In this document: one piece after another, positions 34,644-44,815 of the stretch
Layout: every line of letters starts with the position of its first letter
How positions within the stretch are numbered: position 1 is the stretch's first letter
Assembly: GCA_022813625.1 (NCBI GenBank)
Contig: JAKLMB010000015.1
Coordinates: 837,413 to 901,412, forward strand
Direction: 5' to 3'
DNA: 64,000 nt
From: Aaosphaeria pasadenensis
Taxonomy: Eukaryota; Ascomycota; Dothideomycetes; Pleosporales
The notes under the pieces: generated by a model
Told to the model about the DNA's origin: nothing
What the model saw: the letters and a program-made list of their open reading frames with translations, nothing else
Database searches by the model: none
Position numbers and translations under genes: made by a program

Positions 34644-35950
34644 GGAATCAAGGTGCTCGACAGCACATCGCCATACAGACTTCAATTGCGGACTTCGAAT
34701 GACGGCGAATTTGGAACGACGTTCGCCATATTGTGCCATATTGCACTCGGTGTACATGCGTGTACCTGAAAATCTCTCCACCACTCCGTCGGCATTGAAA
34801 GCCCGATTGTATCCACGAAATGCCTCATCACGAGCTCAATGTATCACCGCAGTTGGCATCGTGAGATTTATGGTGGATCTCATTACCCCCTCGAAATGCT
34901 CGATCCTTCCAGTCATTTCGTGCGACCACGACCATCGAAGGTATCGTGATGCGACCGGCCCTGGGCCTAGCACGTTAAAGGCTAAAGAGGTACGCAGGGG
35001 GGTGCTATGGAACATCAGAATTTGAGATCGCGAGTCGGTATGAAATTTTCAGCAATAGTTCAACAGCAAAGCAAGAAAATCCCCCAGCCTGTCGTTGCCC
35101 ACGTTGTGGGCCTCTGCGGACCTTGAACAATGGTGATGAGGCTCTGGATTTGCGGCTACTTGCGGTACTAGGGCGAAAAGCTGGCCCGACCATTCGTCCA
35201 ATGGCCGAATATAGTAGACATTATGTCAGAGAAACTAAATTTTCATCAAGAGCCTCACGGGCCGTCACGCCACAGCCGATGGAAACTGGATTTGCATCAC
35301 GAACGGCGTCGGAATGGATCCTGATCACGGAATTTGCGTGGCCACGAGGTTTCGAATGTGCCAGAGTCACTCCTGTACAGGGATGCATGCAAACTTCTAC
35401 CAAATTCTTTCCCGCCGGGAAACGGGGATTCGTCCCTGGTAGGATGCACTGTTTGGTCAGCCAATACAATTATTCAGCCACTCCAACCAATCACTTGCCT
35501 TTCCCGCTACCACGTTACCTGACATAACGCCGGATATGGTCTAGCCTAGGCGTTTTGAATTACTGTACCATTGCAACATCGTCACTCCCTTTGTGCTGTG
35601 TCACCCGAACACATTGACATCCCCCGGTGTAGGGCGTGCGCTGACCAACAGAAGATTTTGTAAGCTAGTCCAGGGACGAAGGGACGACGATGTCATGACG
35701 ATGTTGCCAGGCCAGGGTCGCATTCAGAATGTTTGCAGACACCAGGCCACATATATAAAGAGACGGAGCTACTCCACGAAATTACTCCTCATCAGCCTAG
35801 CATTTCACACCATCGAACAACAGCAATCAACAGCTATTCAAACGAACATCATCGATTCCAATTGAACGTCTCGAATTCTACTCGAACCACCAATCACATT
35901 CTCCGCTACCAACCAATCAACAACCACAACATCAACCACCAAACATTACA
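34644..35950. promoter_or_regulatory. intergenic region, long promoter of the 114-aa gene
   Basis: 1.3 kb with no gene supported. Near its end a TATA box (35752-35759) is followed by a leader of about 190 bases that is very rich in CAA/ACC and poor in G, the form seen in strongly expressed fungal genes. Confidence 0.55.
35752..35759 (+). promoter_or_regulatory. TATA box of the 114-aa gene
   Basis: TATATAAA about 190 bases upstream of the ATG at 35951, preceding a CAA-rich leader. Confidence 0.65.
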
Positions 35951-36295
35951 ATGGCCACCACCAACACCCCATCTTTCATCTCCACCCTCGCCCACAAGGC
36001 CAAGGCTCACCACGACGGTCTGAACGCTGCCTTCAACACCTACTACGGCGGAGCTTACGGATCCAACCCCAGCTCCCAGGCTACCTCCAGGCGCGCCAGC
36101 CATGACTCCGTCGAGCACAAGGAGCCCAAGGAGCACAAGTCCAACAAGACCTGGAAGTCCATCAAGAAGGCCGTCGTCGAGCACCACCGAAGCATGAACG
36201 CCGCATACAGCGCCTACTACGGCGGCGGCTCCAGCCCCAACCAGTCCAGGGCCAACTCCACCTACGTTACTCCCAGGGCTTCCGTCGAGTGCTAG
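35951..36295 (+). CDS. small basic protein with an internal duplication, 114 aa
   Basis: Intronless, 114 aa, with a near-ideal start (TTACAATGGCC). The protein carries two copies of one unit: AKAHHDGLNAAFNTYYGGAY near residues 14-33 and VVEHHRSMNAAYSAYYGGGS near 75-94, each followed by a Ser/Asn/Gln-rich stretch and Arg-Ala-Ser motifs (RRASHDS, PRASVE). Between them lies a Lys/Glu/His-rich segment (EHKEPKEHKSNKTWK). Codons are almost all C- or G-ending (AAG, GAG, ACC, TCC, CAC), much more biased than in its neighbours, which together with the TATA box and clean leader suggests high expression. No signal peptide or membrane segment. I do not recognise a named family. A structural or stress/development-related role is possible but unproven. 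Confidence 0.85.
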   Translation: MATTNTPSFISTLAHKAKAHHDGLNAAFNTYYGGAYGSNPSSQATSRRASHDSVEHKEPKEHKSNKTWKSIKKAVVEHHRSMNAAYSAYYGGGSSPNQSRANSTYVTPRASVEC

Positions 36296-37517
36296 ACATC
36301 TCGAAAGCACTCGAGAATCGATTCTCCTTGAGACATTTCATTCATCAGCACATTCGGCTTAGCAACAAACATACCATGGAGGAACTTTAATAAGGGGAAC
36401 TTACACGGGACGATATCACGACACACATCTACCGAGATGGGAAGAAAAAAGTTACTTGGATTTATTTTTGGATTGGATTAAAAAGCAAGATACCACCTTT
36501 TGCTTTCTGAGTAAATATTTATTTTCGACAAGCGGGACGGAAAAGAGAGATGGAGGGAGAAGGAACTTTCTTCGATTCTTCTACTTCCACTTCTTTTGTC
36601 TAATAGAACCTTTGTAATGTAATAATCAACAACTTGAAATCATCATCAACTAGATTCGAACAACTTTCTTGTGTACTCTGTGATCCATATACAACTACAA
36701 ATCCCAAAAGATGAATTTCAATTCTATCAACCAGAGATTATCTACCTATCCGCATAGGAAACACTTGTTCGACGTCTCGCGCTCTGTTCCTGACCAAAAC
36801 CAAAAAACCTAGCGCGCGAATCTGCCCGAGACTAACGGTCGATCATCTCCAGGGATCAATACAACCTCGCATGTAACCTAACTTAACTTACAAAAAATTC
36901 AAAAAAACACTGCATGGTCTATTTTAAGCGACTTTTCTCGAAGCCAGTTTTCTCTCTCTGCTTTTTTCTCTTAATACGAGTAATGCAGGGGTAAGCCAAT
37001 TACTAAAAATCACGGTACTCGGAATGGACACGAGTTTCCCACAAGTTCCGTCGCGCAGGCATGCTCTTGGAAGGCGAAAGGAATTAATTCGCTACCCGCC
37101 GGAAAAAACCTGATGGGTTTTCTAATTTTACAAGTGAGTAACATGGCTAATCGAGTCTAGGTAGGTGAGGGTCTACTATTCAGTATTCAACTGTCCGTGG
37201 TGGAAGATGGCGGATGCGGCGTGTACCTTAAATTGGGAGGGAGTGACGTTGTAATGCTTCGTGATGCACGATCTTTGAGAGTGGAGGGAGCTATGGCCGG
37301 GCGGGCCGGGGCCGACGATGGAAAGAAGGGAAGAAGGCGTTCACTTCATAGAGAGAGTAAGGTCAATTTGCGTCGGATGATATCATGGTCATTTGCATGT
37401 CTGCATGTCTGCGTGTCTGTCTGTTGCACCACCGCGCATTAGAACCCATGTTCATACACATGTCGCTCGCGTGACTGAGACCCAACACCTATTGGATTGG
37501 TATCCTGATCCAACTGA
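36296..37517. other. intergenic region, 3' flanks of convergent genes
   Basis: 1.2 kb between the convergent 114-aa gene (+) and rrg9 (-). AT-rich first half, no gene seen. Confidence 0.6.
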
Positions 37518-38327
37518 TCACAACCGCTCTCTAAGCGGTCTGTCCAGTACTCTAGGTGTCTCAAGTCGCTCTCCAGTACTTCCATCCACAAAGGGTATAA
37601 TGCTCTCCCGATCCTCCACCACACTGTCGTTAACAGCAACCGAGTTCCTACCCCTAGATTTCCACTTCGGCACCTGTCCCCTCGCTGCTCTCCCCACCCC
37701 CATCTCCCTCCACCTCTTCGGCGGCTTAACCCCAAGCTCCACGAGATTCGACCAGATCCTCTCCCCGCGCTTATCCCACCTCGCCAGCCTCTCCTCCTGC
37801 TCCTCTTCCGAGGGCCTCCACTTGCTCTTCAGAATCCGCCGCACGGCCTCCGGGGAGACTTTGAAGTGGTCCGCGAGCAGGCCCAGCGTGAAGCGCTCGG
37901 GCTGCGAGAAGTGTAGGTGTCGTATCCCTTCCATAGTGTCCGGCGAAAGCTTTTTGCGCGGGTTCCAGGCTTCGCCTCCGAGTTTTTCCTTCAGGGCTGC
38001 CTTTTGTATCTGCCATCTTTCCATCTTTTTCTTGGGCGGTGTGGGTTGCGGTGGTTCTTGAGTTGAAGGGGTTTTTGTGGTCGTGGATTGCTTGGCTAGG
38101 CGCTGCGAGGTGTCTGGAGGAGAGGGAGCAGTGGAGGATTTCTTGCGCTGTCTTCGAGGGGTCTGCTCGGATGGGTTTGCATCTTCTAGCCGCATAGCTG
38201 CGGAGTGGAATCTTGCGAATTGTGCCGTTCGGGATGCATTCTGAGGGGGATGTAGAGTAGATTTGATAGGTACGAAAGCAGAGATAAATGAATTCAGAAC
38301 ATTCCGTGAACAAGAAGTGCAAGTCAT
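37518..38327 (-). CDS. rrg9: required for respiratory growth protein 9, mitochondrial
   Basis: Intronless, 269 aa. The N-terminus is rich in Ser/Arg/Ala without early acids, consistent with mitochondrial import, then a Pro/Thr/Ser-rich linker. The conserved Rrg9/neugrin core runs from ERWQIQKAALKEKLGGEAW (about 103) through PRKKLSPDTMEGIRHLHFS to a helix-turn-helix-like part (LADHFKVSPEAVRRILKSKW) and the closing RWDKRGERIW. Rrg9 is a mitochondrial protein needed for respiratory growth and mitochondrial genome maintenance in yeast, and metazoan neugrin takes part in 16S rRNA pseudouridylation modules. The tail after residue 200 is variable and Arg-rich. It is divergent from the mpaB-like gene across 552 bases. 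Confidence 0.93.
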   Translation of the reverse strand: MTCTSCSRNVLNSFISAFVPIKSTLHPPQNASRTAQFARFHSAAMRLEDANPSEQTPRRQRKKSSTAPSPPDTSQRLAKQSTTTKTPSTQEPPQPTPPKKKMERWQIQKAALKEKLGGEAWNPRKKLSPDTMEGIRHLHFSQPERFTLGLLADHFKVSPEAVRRILKSKWRPSEEEQEERLARWDKRGERIWSNLVELGVKPPKRWREMGVGRAARGQVPKWKSRGRNSVAVNDSVVEDRESIIPFVDGSTGERLETPRVLDRPLRERL

Positions 38328-38879
38328 GGCTGTATCAGATTGGAATAGCTACAAGACGGACAGAACGGGAGGTTGTTGTGCTTTGTATGGCGAGAGTTGC
38401 AGGACTTTTGGAGAACGAAATCTTTAGCGCAGATGTTTTGGCGGAGCGATCAAGCCACACTTGTAAGCCACAGGAGGAACTATTTCCGCCGATTCTATTA
38501 GTTAGTCCATGCGTCACCATTTGAATGCTAAACGAAATCCAAGAATCTTCAGAGAACGTGATACATAACTTGCATATCAGCACGTATAGATTATTCTGTA
38601 TCTACGACTCGCAAAAAGTCAAATTATCCGAACTAACCAAGCATCCCTACTGAAGACCACTCGTTCTCCTCTCGACCGTATTGGGGGAGGGACACTGCCG
38701 ATCCAACATTCATGGTCCAAGCGCCTCGGCTTCATATGACTTCAGTGGTTTCGTCTTCGATCTATTTATGAAGTACTTATCTCTCTTTTAGATCCTTTGA
38801 CAGTTTTCGCACAAGGAGAGAATTACTTGCATGAATTTTTTTCGTCTTTTTTGTGTTGAACCGTTTTTCATCTTATAAC
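38328..38879. promoter_or_regulatory. divergent promoter, rrg9 / mpaB-like gene
   Basis: A 552-base spacer between two divergent starts, with no TATA box seen. The mpaB-like side ends in a T-rich leader. Confidence 0.5.
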
Positions 38880-40405
38880 ATGGCGTGGCGAAGTCTGAAT
38901 CCTTTCCGAAGGCAGACAGAGAATACTCGATAGTAAGGTCCCAAAATAATCATTGAAATTCCCCCTTCAAGAGTTCTGCAAGTCTGACTGTCGTACACAG
39001 TTGCTGGGGCTACGAATTTGAATGGACAGAAGACCATTTCACACCCGAGCGCTCAGAAAAGCTCAAGCACTCTTACGATGTCCTCGCAGAAGAATGTCTG
39101 GACCGCTTGAATGCTATTTCGCCACCAGCGAACAGGGGATCACTGCCCAGAAGCAATAGCAGCCAGCAAAACCAAGCACCCGACACAACTCTAAACGGAG
39201 AGAAATCTAAAGAGCCACTGATCTTGCCGCAGAGAGACCTTTATGCATTACTTGTGGAACATCACGAATCCGATCCGAAGCTGCAAGAGCTCTGGGACGA
39301 AGTGAACACCATCCCCGAATGGGTCGATTGGGAGCAACTTGAACGAGGTCAGGATGTTTTCTATCGGTATGGAGGACCAGCTTTGACGGGCCTCACGTTC
39401 CAATCCTTACTCGGTGGAATGGGAGCTGCCCGCGTTGTCGAAACGCTCGCTCGCACTGGTGGTTTCTCGACGAAAGTGGCGAGAAGACGACTATTCGAGA
39501 CGACACAGCACATACTCCAATGCACCCGCTCCCTTGAGTCTCTCAAGCCGGGAGGAGAGGGTCACGCCTCGTCCGTCCGCGTCCGACTCCTGCACGCCGC
39601 GGTCCGCCAACGGATCCTCAAGCTCGCCAACCAACGCCCGAGCTATTACAACGTCGAGGAATGGGGAGTCCCTGTCAACGACCTCGACCAGATGGCCACC
39701 ATCGGCACCTTCTGCGCGACACTGATCTGGATCAGTTTCCCCCGCCAGGGCATCTACCTCCGCGAGCAGGAAAAGACCGACTACGTCGCGCTCTGGCGCT
39801 ACATCGGCTACCTCCTCGGCACGCCGCACGAAGACTTCTCCACGGCCGCCAAAGCAAAAGCCGTTATGGAATCCCTCTTCTACAACGAAGTCCACCCGTC
39901 CGACATGTCCAAAGTGCTCGCCAACAACATCATCCACGCGCTCGAGAAACAGCCACCAACCTACGTCTCAGCGGACATGCTGATCGCCAGTGCGCGCTGG
40001 CTGAACGGCAATGAGCTTGCCGACGCCCTCGACCTCCCGCGCGTGTCGTTCTACTACTGGGCGCTCATGGCGGGGCAGTGTCTGTTCTTCATTACGCTTT
40101 GCTACATTTACCGCGCGATCCCATACCTCGACCGCCGTAAGATTGCCCGCCTGAAGAAATTGTTCTACGCCGTCATCGTCGAGGCGAAGTGGGGTCTCGC
40201 GGGTACGGAGACCATGTTTGAGTTCAAGTACGTGCCCGAGTACGAGACAGTGACGGACATGGGCAAGATGAGTGGTTCCAAGCTTGTGGGGTCGAGTATT
40301 GAGTGGAGGAACCTGAGGACGTTGGGGATCTTTCTGGGGGTTGTGGGGTTGTCGGCTTGGACTTCTGTTCGCGTTGCTTCGGCGGCGTTGGGGAGGATCT
40401 TTTGA
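38880..40405 (+). CDS. ER-bound oxygenase mpaB-like (rubber oxygenase fold) protein
   Basis: Exon 1 is 38880-38932 (53 nt, MAWRSLNPFRRQTENTR) and exon 2 is 39001-40405, giving 485 aa. The family core (DUF2236, rubber oxygenase/Lcp fold) is marked by FYRYGGPALTGLTFQSLLGG (about 123-142), the haem-region helix RVRLLHAAVRQRILK and the pattern GVPVNDLDQMATIGTF. Hydrophobic helices occur near IGTFCATLIWISF, at SFYYWALMAGQCLFFITLCY and at the C-terminus (LGIFLGVVGLSAWTSV), consistent with membrane attachment. The best-known fungal relatives, MpaB and MpaB', are ER oxygenases that cleave the prenyl chain of a mycophenolic acid precursor. No mycophenolate or other cluster genes are nearby, so the substrate is unknown. 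Confidence 0.87.
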
Positions 40406-41487
40406 TGCGTTACTCAGGGAGCTGTCGTTGGCTTTTCGATGGATCCATTGTTTCTTTTATGGGGGAGGGGTGGTTTCTCGTCTCTTTGCCTGTTAGCACA
40501 GCGTTCTTGCCACGAAATTGATGTACTCGACTCGACTTTGAAGTAGCGGGATCGGAAATGGCTTCATGACTCTTTGATATTGAAATCAATGCATTTATCA
40601 CGGGTTTGCATGACTTTGAACCGACCGGGCAGTTGCCGATTTATTAATATTGTGAAGAAAGCGAAAGTGAGACGGAACGGCTAGTTCCCATGAATTTAGA
40701 GGCGCAACTCCATTGGATTAGTGAGAGAATTGCATGCAACTGCCCAAGGATGTACGGATTCCTCCAGGTGTGTATCGTTACGCAGGCACCGGCGGAATTT
40801 TAATATATCCATGGAAATAGGAGATCCTCGAGTCTCGTGTGTCTTCAAGAAGCGTTGAGAAAAGGGGTTTACTGTTTCGTCTTTTGAAGAGATGAGGCAC
40901 CCAGGAACGGAACATCCCTAAGACGGACGGATTGGAAGACATTTTGGTTCTCCGGTTTTGCAGTGCTTATTTAGGGATCCTGGTACATTTGGCTGAACTC
41001 TTTAATGAGAAAGGTGACACGATCGTAAGCGAGTTTTGGTGGATTTGTTCTGGCGCGCAAAGGGCAAGAAATAATTGTTTGAGTTTGAGGTCCCCTAGGT
41101 CCTTGTTTTGTTGTTTTCCGAGTCATAGTCAACACTGACATCGACATTGGGCCAAGAGAGTACCGCTGGCTGTTGATCCCTCATCATTGGACCATTTGTT
41201 GGTATGCACTCGAAGCTCAGGGCCCCGACTAACCAAGCACATCTGCCTGTACTCATTGATAGACAAGAAAATCATAGTATGTAGCAACTAAAGATCTGGG
41301 AAGTTATCAGAAGAGTCATTGTATATTTTTGTGAGCCTCAAGTGGGTATCATGTTAAGTGCTATCTTGCTCAAACGTATACTGAGGCATACCATTTTGCC
41401 TTCGTATCCTGAAAGAGGCGGAAAAGATGATGAGGAAGGGTATTTCGGGGTAGGGAACGGAAAATCGTGAATACTTTGTGCCCATTG
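40406..41487. other. intergenic region, convergent 3' flanks
   Basis: 1.1 kb between the convergent mpaB-like (+) and SDR (-) genes. No gene seen. Confidence 0.6.
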
Positions 41488-42719
41488 TCACCAGACGTAA
41501 GGCTACGCACGCACAGATGTTAGCGTATGTTCATGGAATCATTTGGTTGCGATATATTACCTTATCTTCATATGTCCAAAACGTTCCACTGTGCTGGATG
41601 CCTTTGCTTTGTATCACGTCAATCATTCGACGAACGGACTCTTCAGGCGTGATGATTCCATGGACCTCCCAAGGGAGGTTGATGTTTGCCATGTCACTAG
41701 GAGCAAGTTAATTTGGGTGCTCAAGAGATACGATAGGTAGACTCACGTGGCGACTTCGCCAGGATGCATGGCTAAGATGATAGTGTCGTCATCTTTTCTC
41801 TTCAATTCAGCAGCCATGTGTCTCACTGCCATGTTGAGGGCGGCCTTCGATGCTGCGTATGCGGCGAAGCCGTCCTCCATCTCTCGGAAATTACCATGTG
41901 AGCCAGAGTCACTGGACATGAAGACGATGGTACCAATGGGGATGTTGGTTTGCAGCAGTTTCTGTGCGGTGATGATGGGGCCTATGGTATTTGTGTGGAG
42001 ATGGAAGGCGAACTCGTCAAATGACCTGTTGAACAGAGCATCAGTATGATAGGACCAAGGGGTGCAATTATGTACATGGAGGTACAGGGCGCGGCATTGA
42101 ACATAACAGCCGGAGGTAGTGGATTGGTGGGAGACACACAGTTCAGTCGATCTCTGTCAGGGCAGGATTAGCGGCAGCCCCCAGACGACGATACATGTGG
42201 CTTACATTAGGGTATCTCAGCACTCCGGCATTGATGACAACATAATCAATCTTGAAGTTTGGTATGGCGGCTATCTGGGCGACAAATTTCTGAGGCGGAA
42301 GTCAATAAAATGATTGGTCGAATGGTTGGATAACGAGGGCATGCTGTATCTTTTGCTGTGTAAAAGTGATGTAGGCGCGGATGCAATAACGACGGCAAAT
42401 AGCGATAAAATCGACAGCGATTATGAAGAAGAAGGCGAAGGCGAAGAATGGTAGATAGCAAAATGGGAGGACATACAATGATGCTCTCTTCGGATAGAAT
42501 GTCACATATGTACATCTGACAACGGCCGTGGTCGCTACCAGCCTGACCCCACAAACCTGACGCATGGGAGGCCCAAGGCTCGCGGACCGTTGCAACGATC
42601 CGCTCTTCCCTGGCTAAGAGCTGCCGCACGAATTCGAGACCGATGCCTCTGCTGGCGCCCACGATCAACCAAGTGGTAAAATCTTGCTCAGAGTATAGGA
42701 TATCGGGGATCTGGTTCAT
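41488..42719 (-). CDS. short-chain dehydrogenase/reductase, C-factor-like
   Basis: Six minus-strand exons: 42719-42477, 42289-42206, 42153-42140 (14 nt), 42025-41747, 41696-41561 and 41502-41488 (15 nt, PYVW and stop). The joined frame is 256 aa, the classic SDR length. The Rossmann motif is VGASRGIGLEFVRQLL (about 20-35), the NAG motif is in YVVINAGVLRYP, and the catalytic Ser and YxxxK are in GTIVFMSSDSGS and AAYAASKAALNMA. The 14-nt exon restores NRSTEL-SFDEF between the NAG motif and helix 5. The segment AMHPGEVATDMA after the active site and the GTFWTYEDKPYVW end are typical of the CsgA/C-factor (sniffer-like) subgroup, which uses NAD(P)H. The substrate is unknown. Intron 1 (187 bases) carries a GAAGGC-type low-complexity tract. 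Confidence 0.9.
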
Positions 42720-43577
42720 GATAGAGCGATGGAGCGTTGCAGGGAAGGGGAGTATAGGTGGGAAAGCAGACCGAGGTGCGGTGCAAGCAAGATGATACTC
42801 GTGTCTACCTTTCTTTTCCACGGTATGTATGTAAGATGGCAATTACAGAAAGGTTGGCCGGGTACGTAGGTGTACTTGAACCGACCGTTGCTCAGTCAAT
42901 AATACGAGTAGAGAGTTATGGTACGGAGTTAAGGTGCCCCTCATGTAGAGTTGATGAAGAAGAAGGATCACGAGACTCGAGGCAGGGCGACAAGTACGAG
43001 TATGTAATAGGTGGTATTGAAGAGAGAGTCTGGAACATTGGTTGATGACAGGGCATCAAATGTGTGAAGACATGATGAGCAGCAATAAGGCTGTGACGAC
43101 AAAGGTGGGGGTGTTTGTTCATTAGGTTTAGGTGGGAGGAGGAGGGGACAACTCTAGGTACTTACAGGGCAGACAAGGCGATGTCGTCAATATGATAATT
43201 ATAGTAATGAATTGAGTAGATAGATAGGTAAACAAAAATTAAATAAACACAAGAAGACATACATATATACAGATGCATACGGCTTGAATCCAACAGTACC
43301 GTCGGGGTGAATGCTTGCGTACCTAGGTACGAGTACACCGTAAGTACCTGTACGAAAGGATACTGGGTGAAAGCACCGTAGAAAGAAGTACATACAAGTA
43401 CTGCGGGTACCAGCAACCGAGAAGTACAACTGATTCTCCTGTTCAGTATAGGTGTTGATTACTATAACAAATAATAGATCCCTTCATCTGATATCTGGCA
43501 TCTGATAAGTTATAGATGATACTATTTACTCTGTAGATGAACCTCTATGACCAAGACGGGTACCTCACTACTATCTC

Positions 43578-43601
43578 CTGTCTGTCTGTCTGTCTGTCTG
43601 T
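43578..43601. repeat. (CTGT)n microsatellite
   Basis: Six CTGT units in the cyc1 upstream region. Read on the minus strand it produces a spurious TDRQTDRQ peptide. Confidence 0.92.
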
Positions 43602-43703
43602 ATATGGCAAATGAGGCCACTGAACTATGAGGTACCTCGTAACGATCGATTTCCTGTGGCCCGAGATCGCCCGAGGAGTTCCGAGTGAAGAGACGGAATT
43701 GCA

Positions 43704-43710
43704 CCAATCA
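43704..43710 (+). promoter_or_regulatory. CCAATCA box of cyc1
   Basis: CCAATCA lies 295 bases upstream of the cyc1 ATG. Fungal cytochrome c genes are established targets of the CCAAT-binding (HAP) complex, so this is a likely site. Confidence 0.6.
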
Positions 43711-43998
43711 GATAGGAGTTGTTGAGGCTGACGACCACGTGATGCTAAGACTAACCCTAATCCCGAAAACCTGGCAAAAATGACGGCGGAAGTGGCAGCC
43801 ACGGAGCCCCAGCGACCAACAAATCCCAGGACCCCAAGAGAAAGCGCCTTTTTCTTCTCACCCATCCTCCTCCGACTTTTTCACTCCTATCCTCTACTCT
43901 TCAACTCACTCTTCTACCTCCACTTCAAGAACAGTCCCTCGTCGACTACACTCTCTCCACCTTTAACTCAATCTCCATCTCCATCTCCATCATTCACA

Positions 43999-44815
43999 AT
44001 GGGTGTCGAAAAGGGTACGCTCCTCCTGCCAACCGCCTTCGCCGTCCAACGTCATCCACTCTTCAGAACTTGCCACGCCCTCCTCCGTCTCAATTGAACT
44101 CGTTCCCTATGACTAGACATCTTCAGAAGGCATGGAAAGTCATCATTGAGCGATCCACTATCCATCGCCAACTTTTGGTCACCGCCACCCCACGGGTGCA
44201 TGTCTGTCGTAGTTTGCGATCAGGAGAGTAAGAGGAGAGCTGAGGCGCGTTTCCCGAGTGATCTGGCTCCGGCGACGTCGACATCATCTACAATATGTTG
44301 TACATCCTACTGACACGATACCTACAGGCGATGCTAAGAAGGGTGCCAACCTCTTCAAGGTACGTTCTATTCATATTTTAATTCTTCGCACGACGGCAAT
44401 GGCTCTGCCCTGACCGGCGTCTTTCTCCGAAACCCTGCTAACAGAATCTTCAATAGACCCGTTGCGCACAGTGCCACACCTTGAAGGAGGGTGAGGGTAA
44501 CAAGATCGGCCCCATGCTCCACGGTCTCTTCGGCCGCAAGACTGGCCAGGTTGAGGGTTACTCCTACACCGATGCCAACAAACAGAAGGGCATTGAGTGG
44601 AACGACGAGACTCTCGTAAGTTTTCTACCTTCCGTTTAGCGACGAGATGAGTCGTAGTCGTGGCTAGAATGAGCCCATTGCTAACCGCCGCACAGTTCGA
44701 GTACCTCGAGAACCCCAAGAAGTACATCCCCGGTACCAAGATGGCCTTCGGTGGTCTCAAGAAGCCCAAGGACCGTAACGACCTCATCACTTTCCTCAAG
44801 GAGGAGACCTCATAG
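43999..44815 (+). CDS. cyc1: cytochrome c
   Basis: Four exons: 43999-44014 (16 nt), 44328-44359 (32 nt), 44457-44615 and 44696-44815, giving 108 aa. It carries electrons from complex III to complex IV in the mitochondrial intermembrane space. The haem site is C19-A-Q-C22-H23 and the sixth ligand is M85 (PGTKMAFGG). The conserved YTDANK, YLENPKKYIPGTKMAFGGL and RNDLITFLK segments are all present. The start AATGGGTG follows a clean pyrimidine-rich leader. The first intron is long for this genome (313 bases) and sits after the fifth codon. Residue 36 is Met in GPMLHGLFG, where Asn or Ala is usual. The upstream CCAATCA box suggests HAP-type control. Confidence 0.97.

Larger units (their letters stand above)
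42720..43998. promoter_or_regulatory. divergent intergenic region, SDR / cyc1
   Basis: 1.28 kb with no supported gene. It holds a (CTGT)n microsatellite (43578-43601), a GATA/TAGA-rich stretch near 43205, a CCAATCA box (43704-43710) and a long C/T-rich leader (about 43860-43998) before the cytochrome c ATG. Confidence 0.6.

Noticed and set aside
39491..39937. 148-codon minus-strand frame inside the mpaB-like gene
   Set aside because: It is antisense to a strongly supported coding exon with high GC3, which commonly opens the opposite strand.
43545..43865. 106-codon minus-strand frame upstream of cyc1
   Set aside because: It runs through the CTGT microsatellite (TDRQTDRQ) and the cyc1 promoter, with no splice partner or family.
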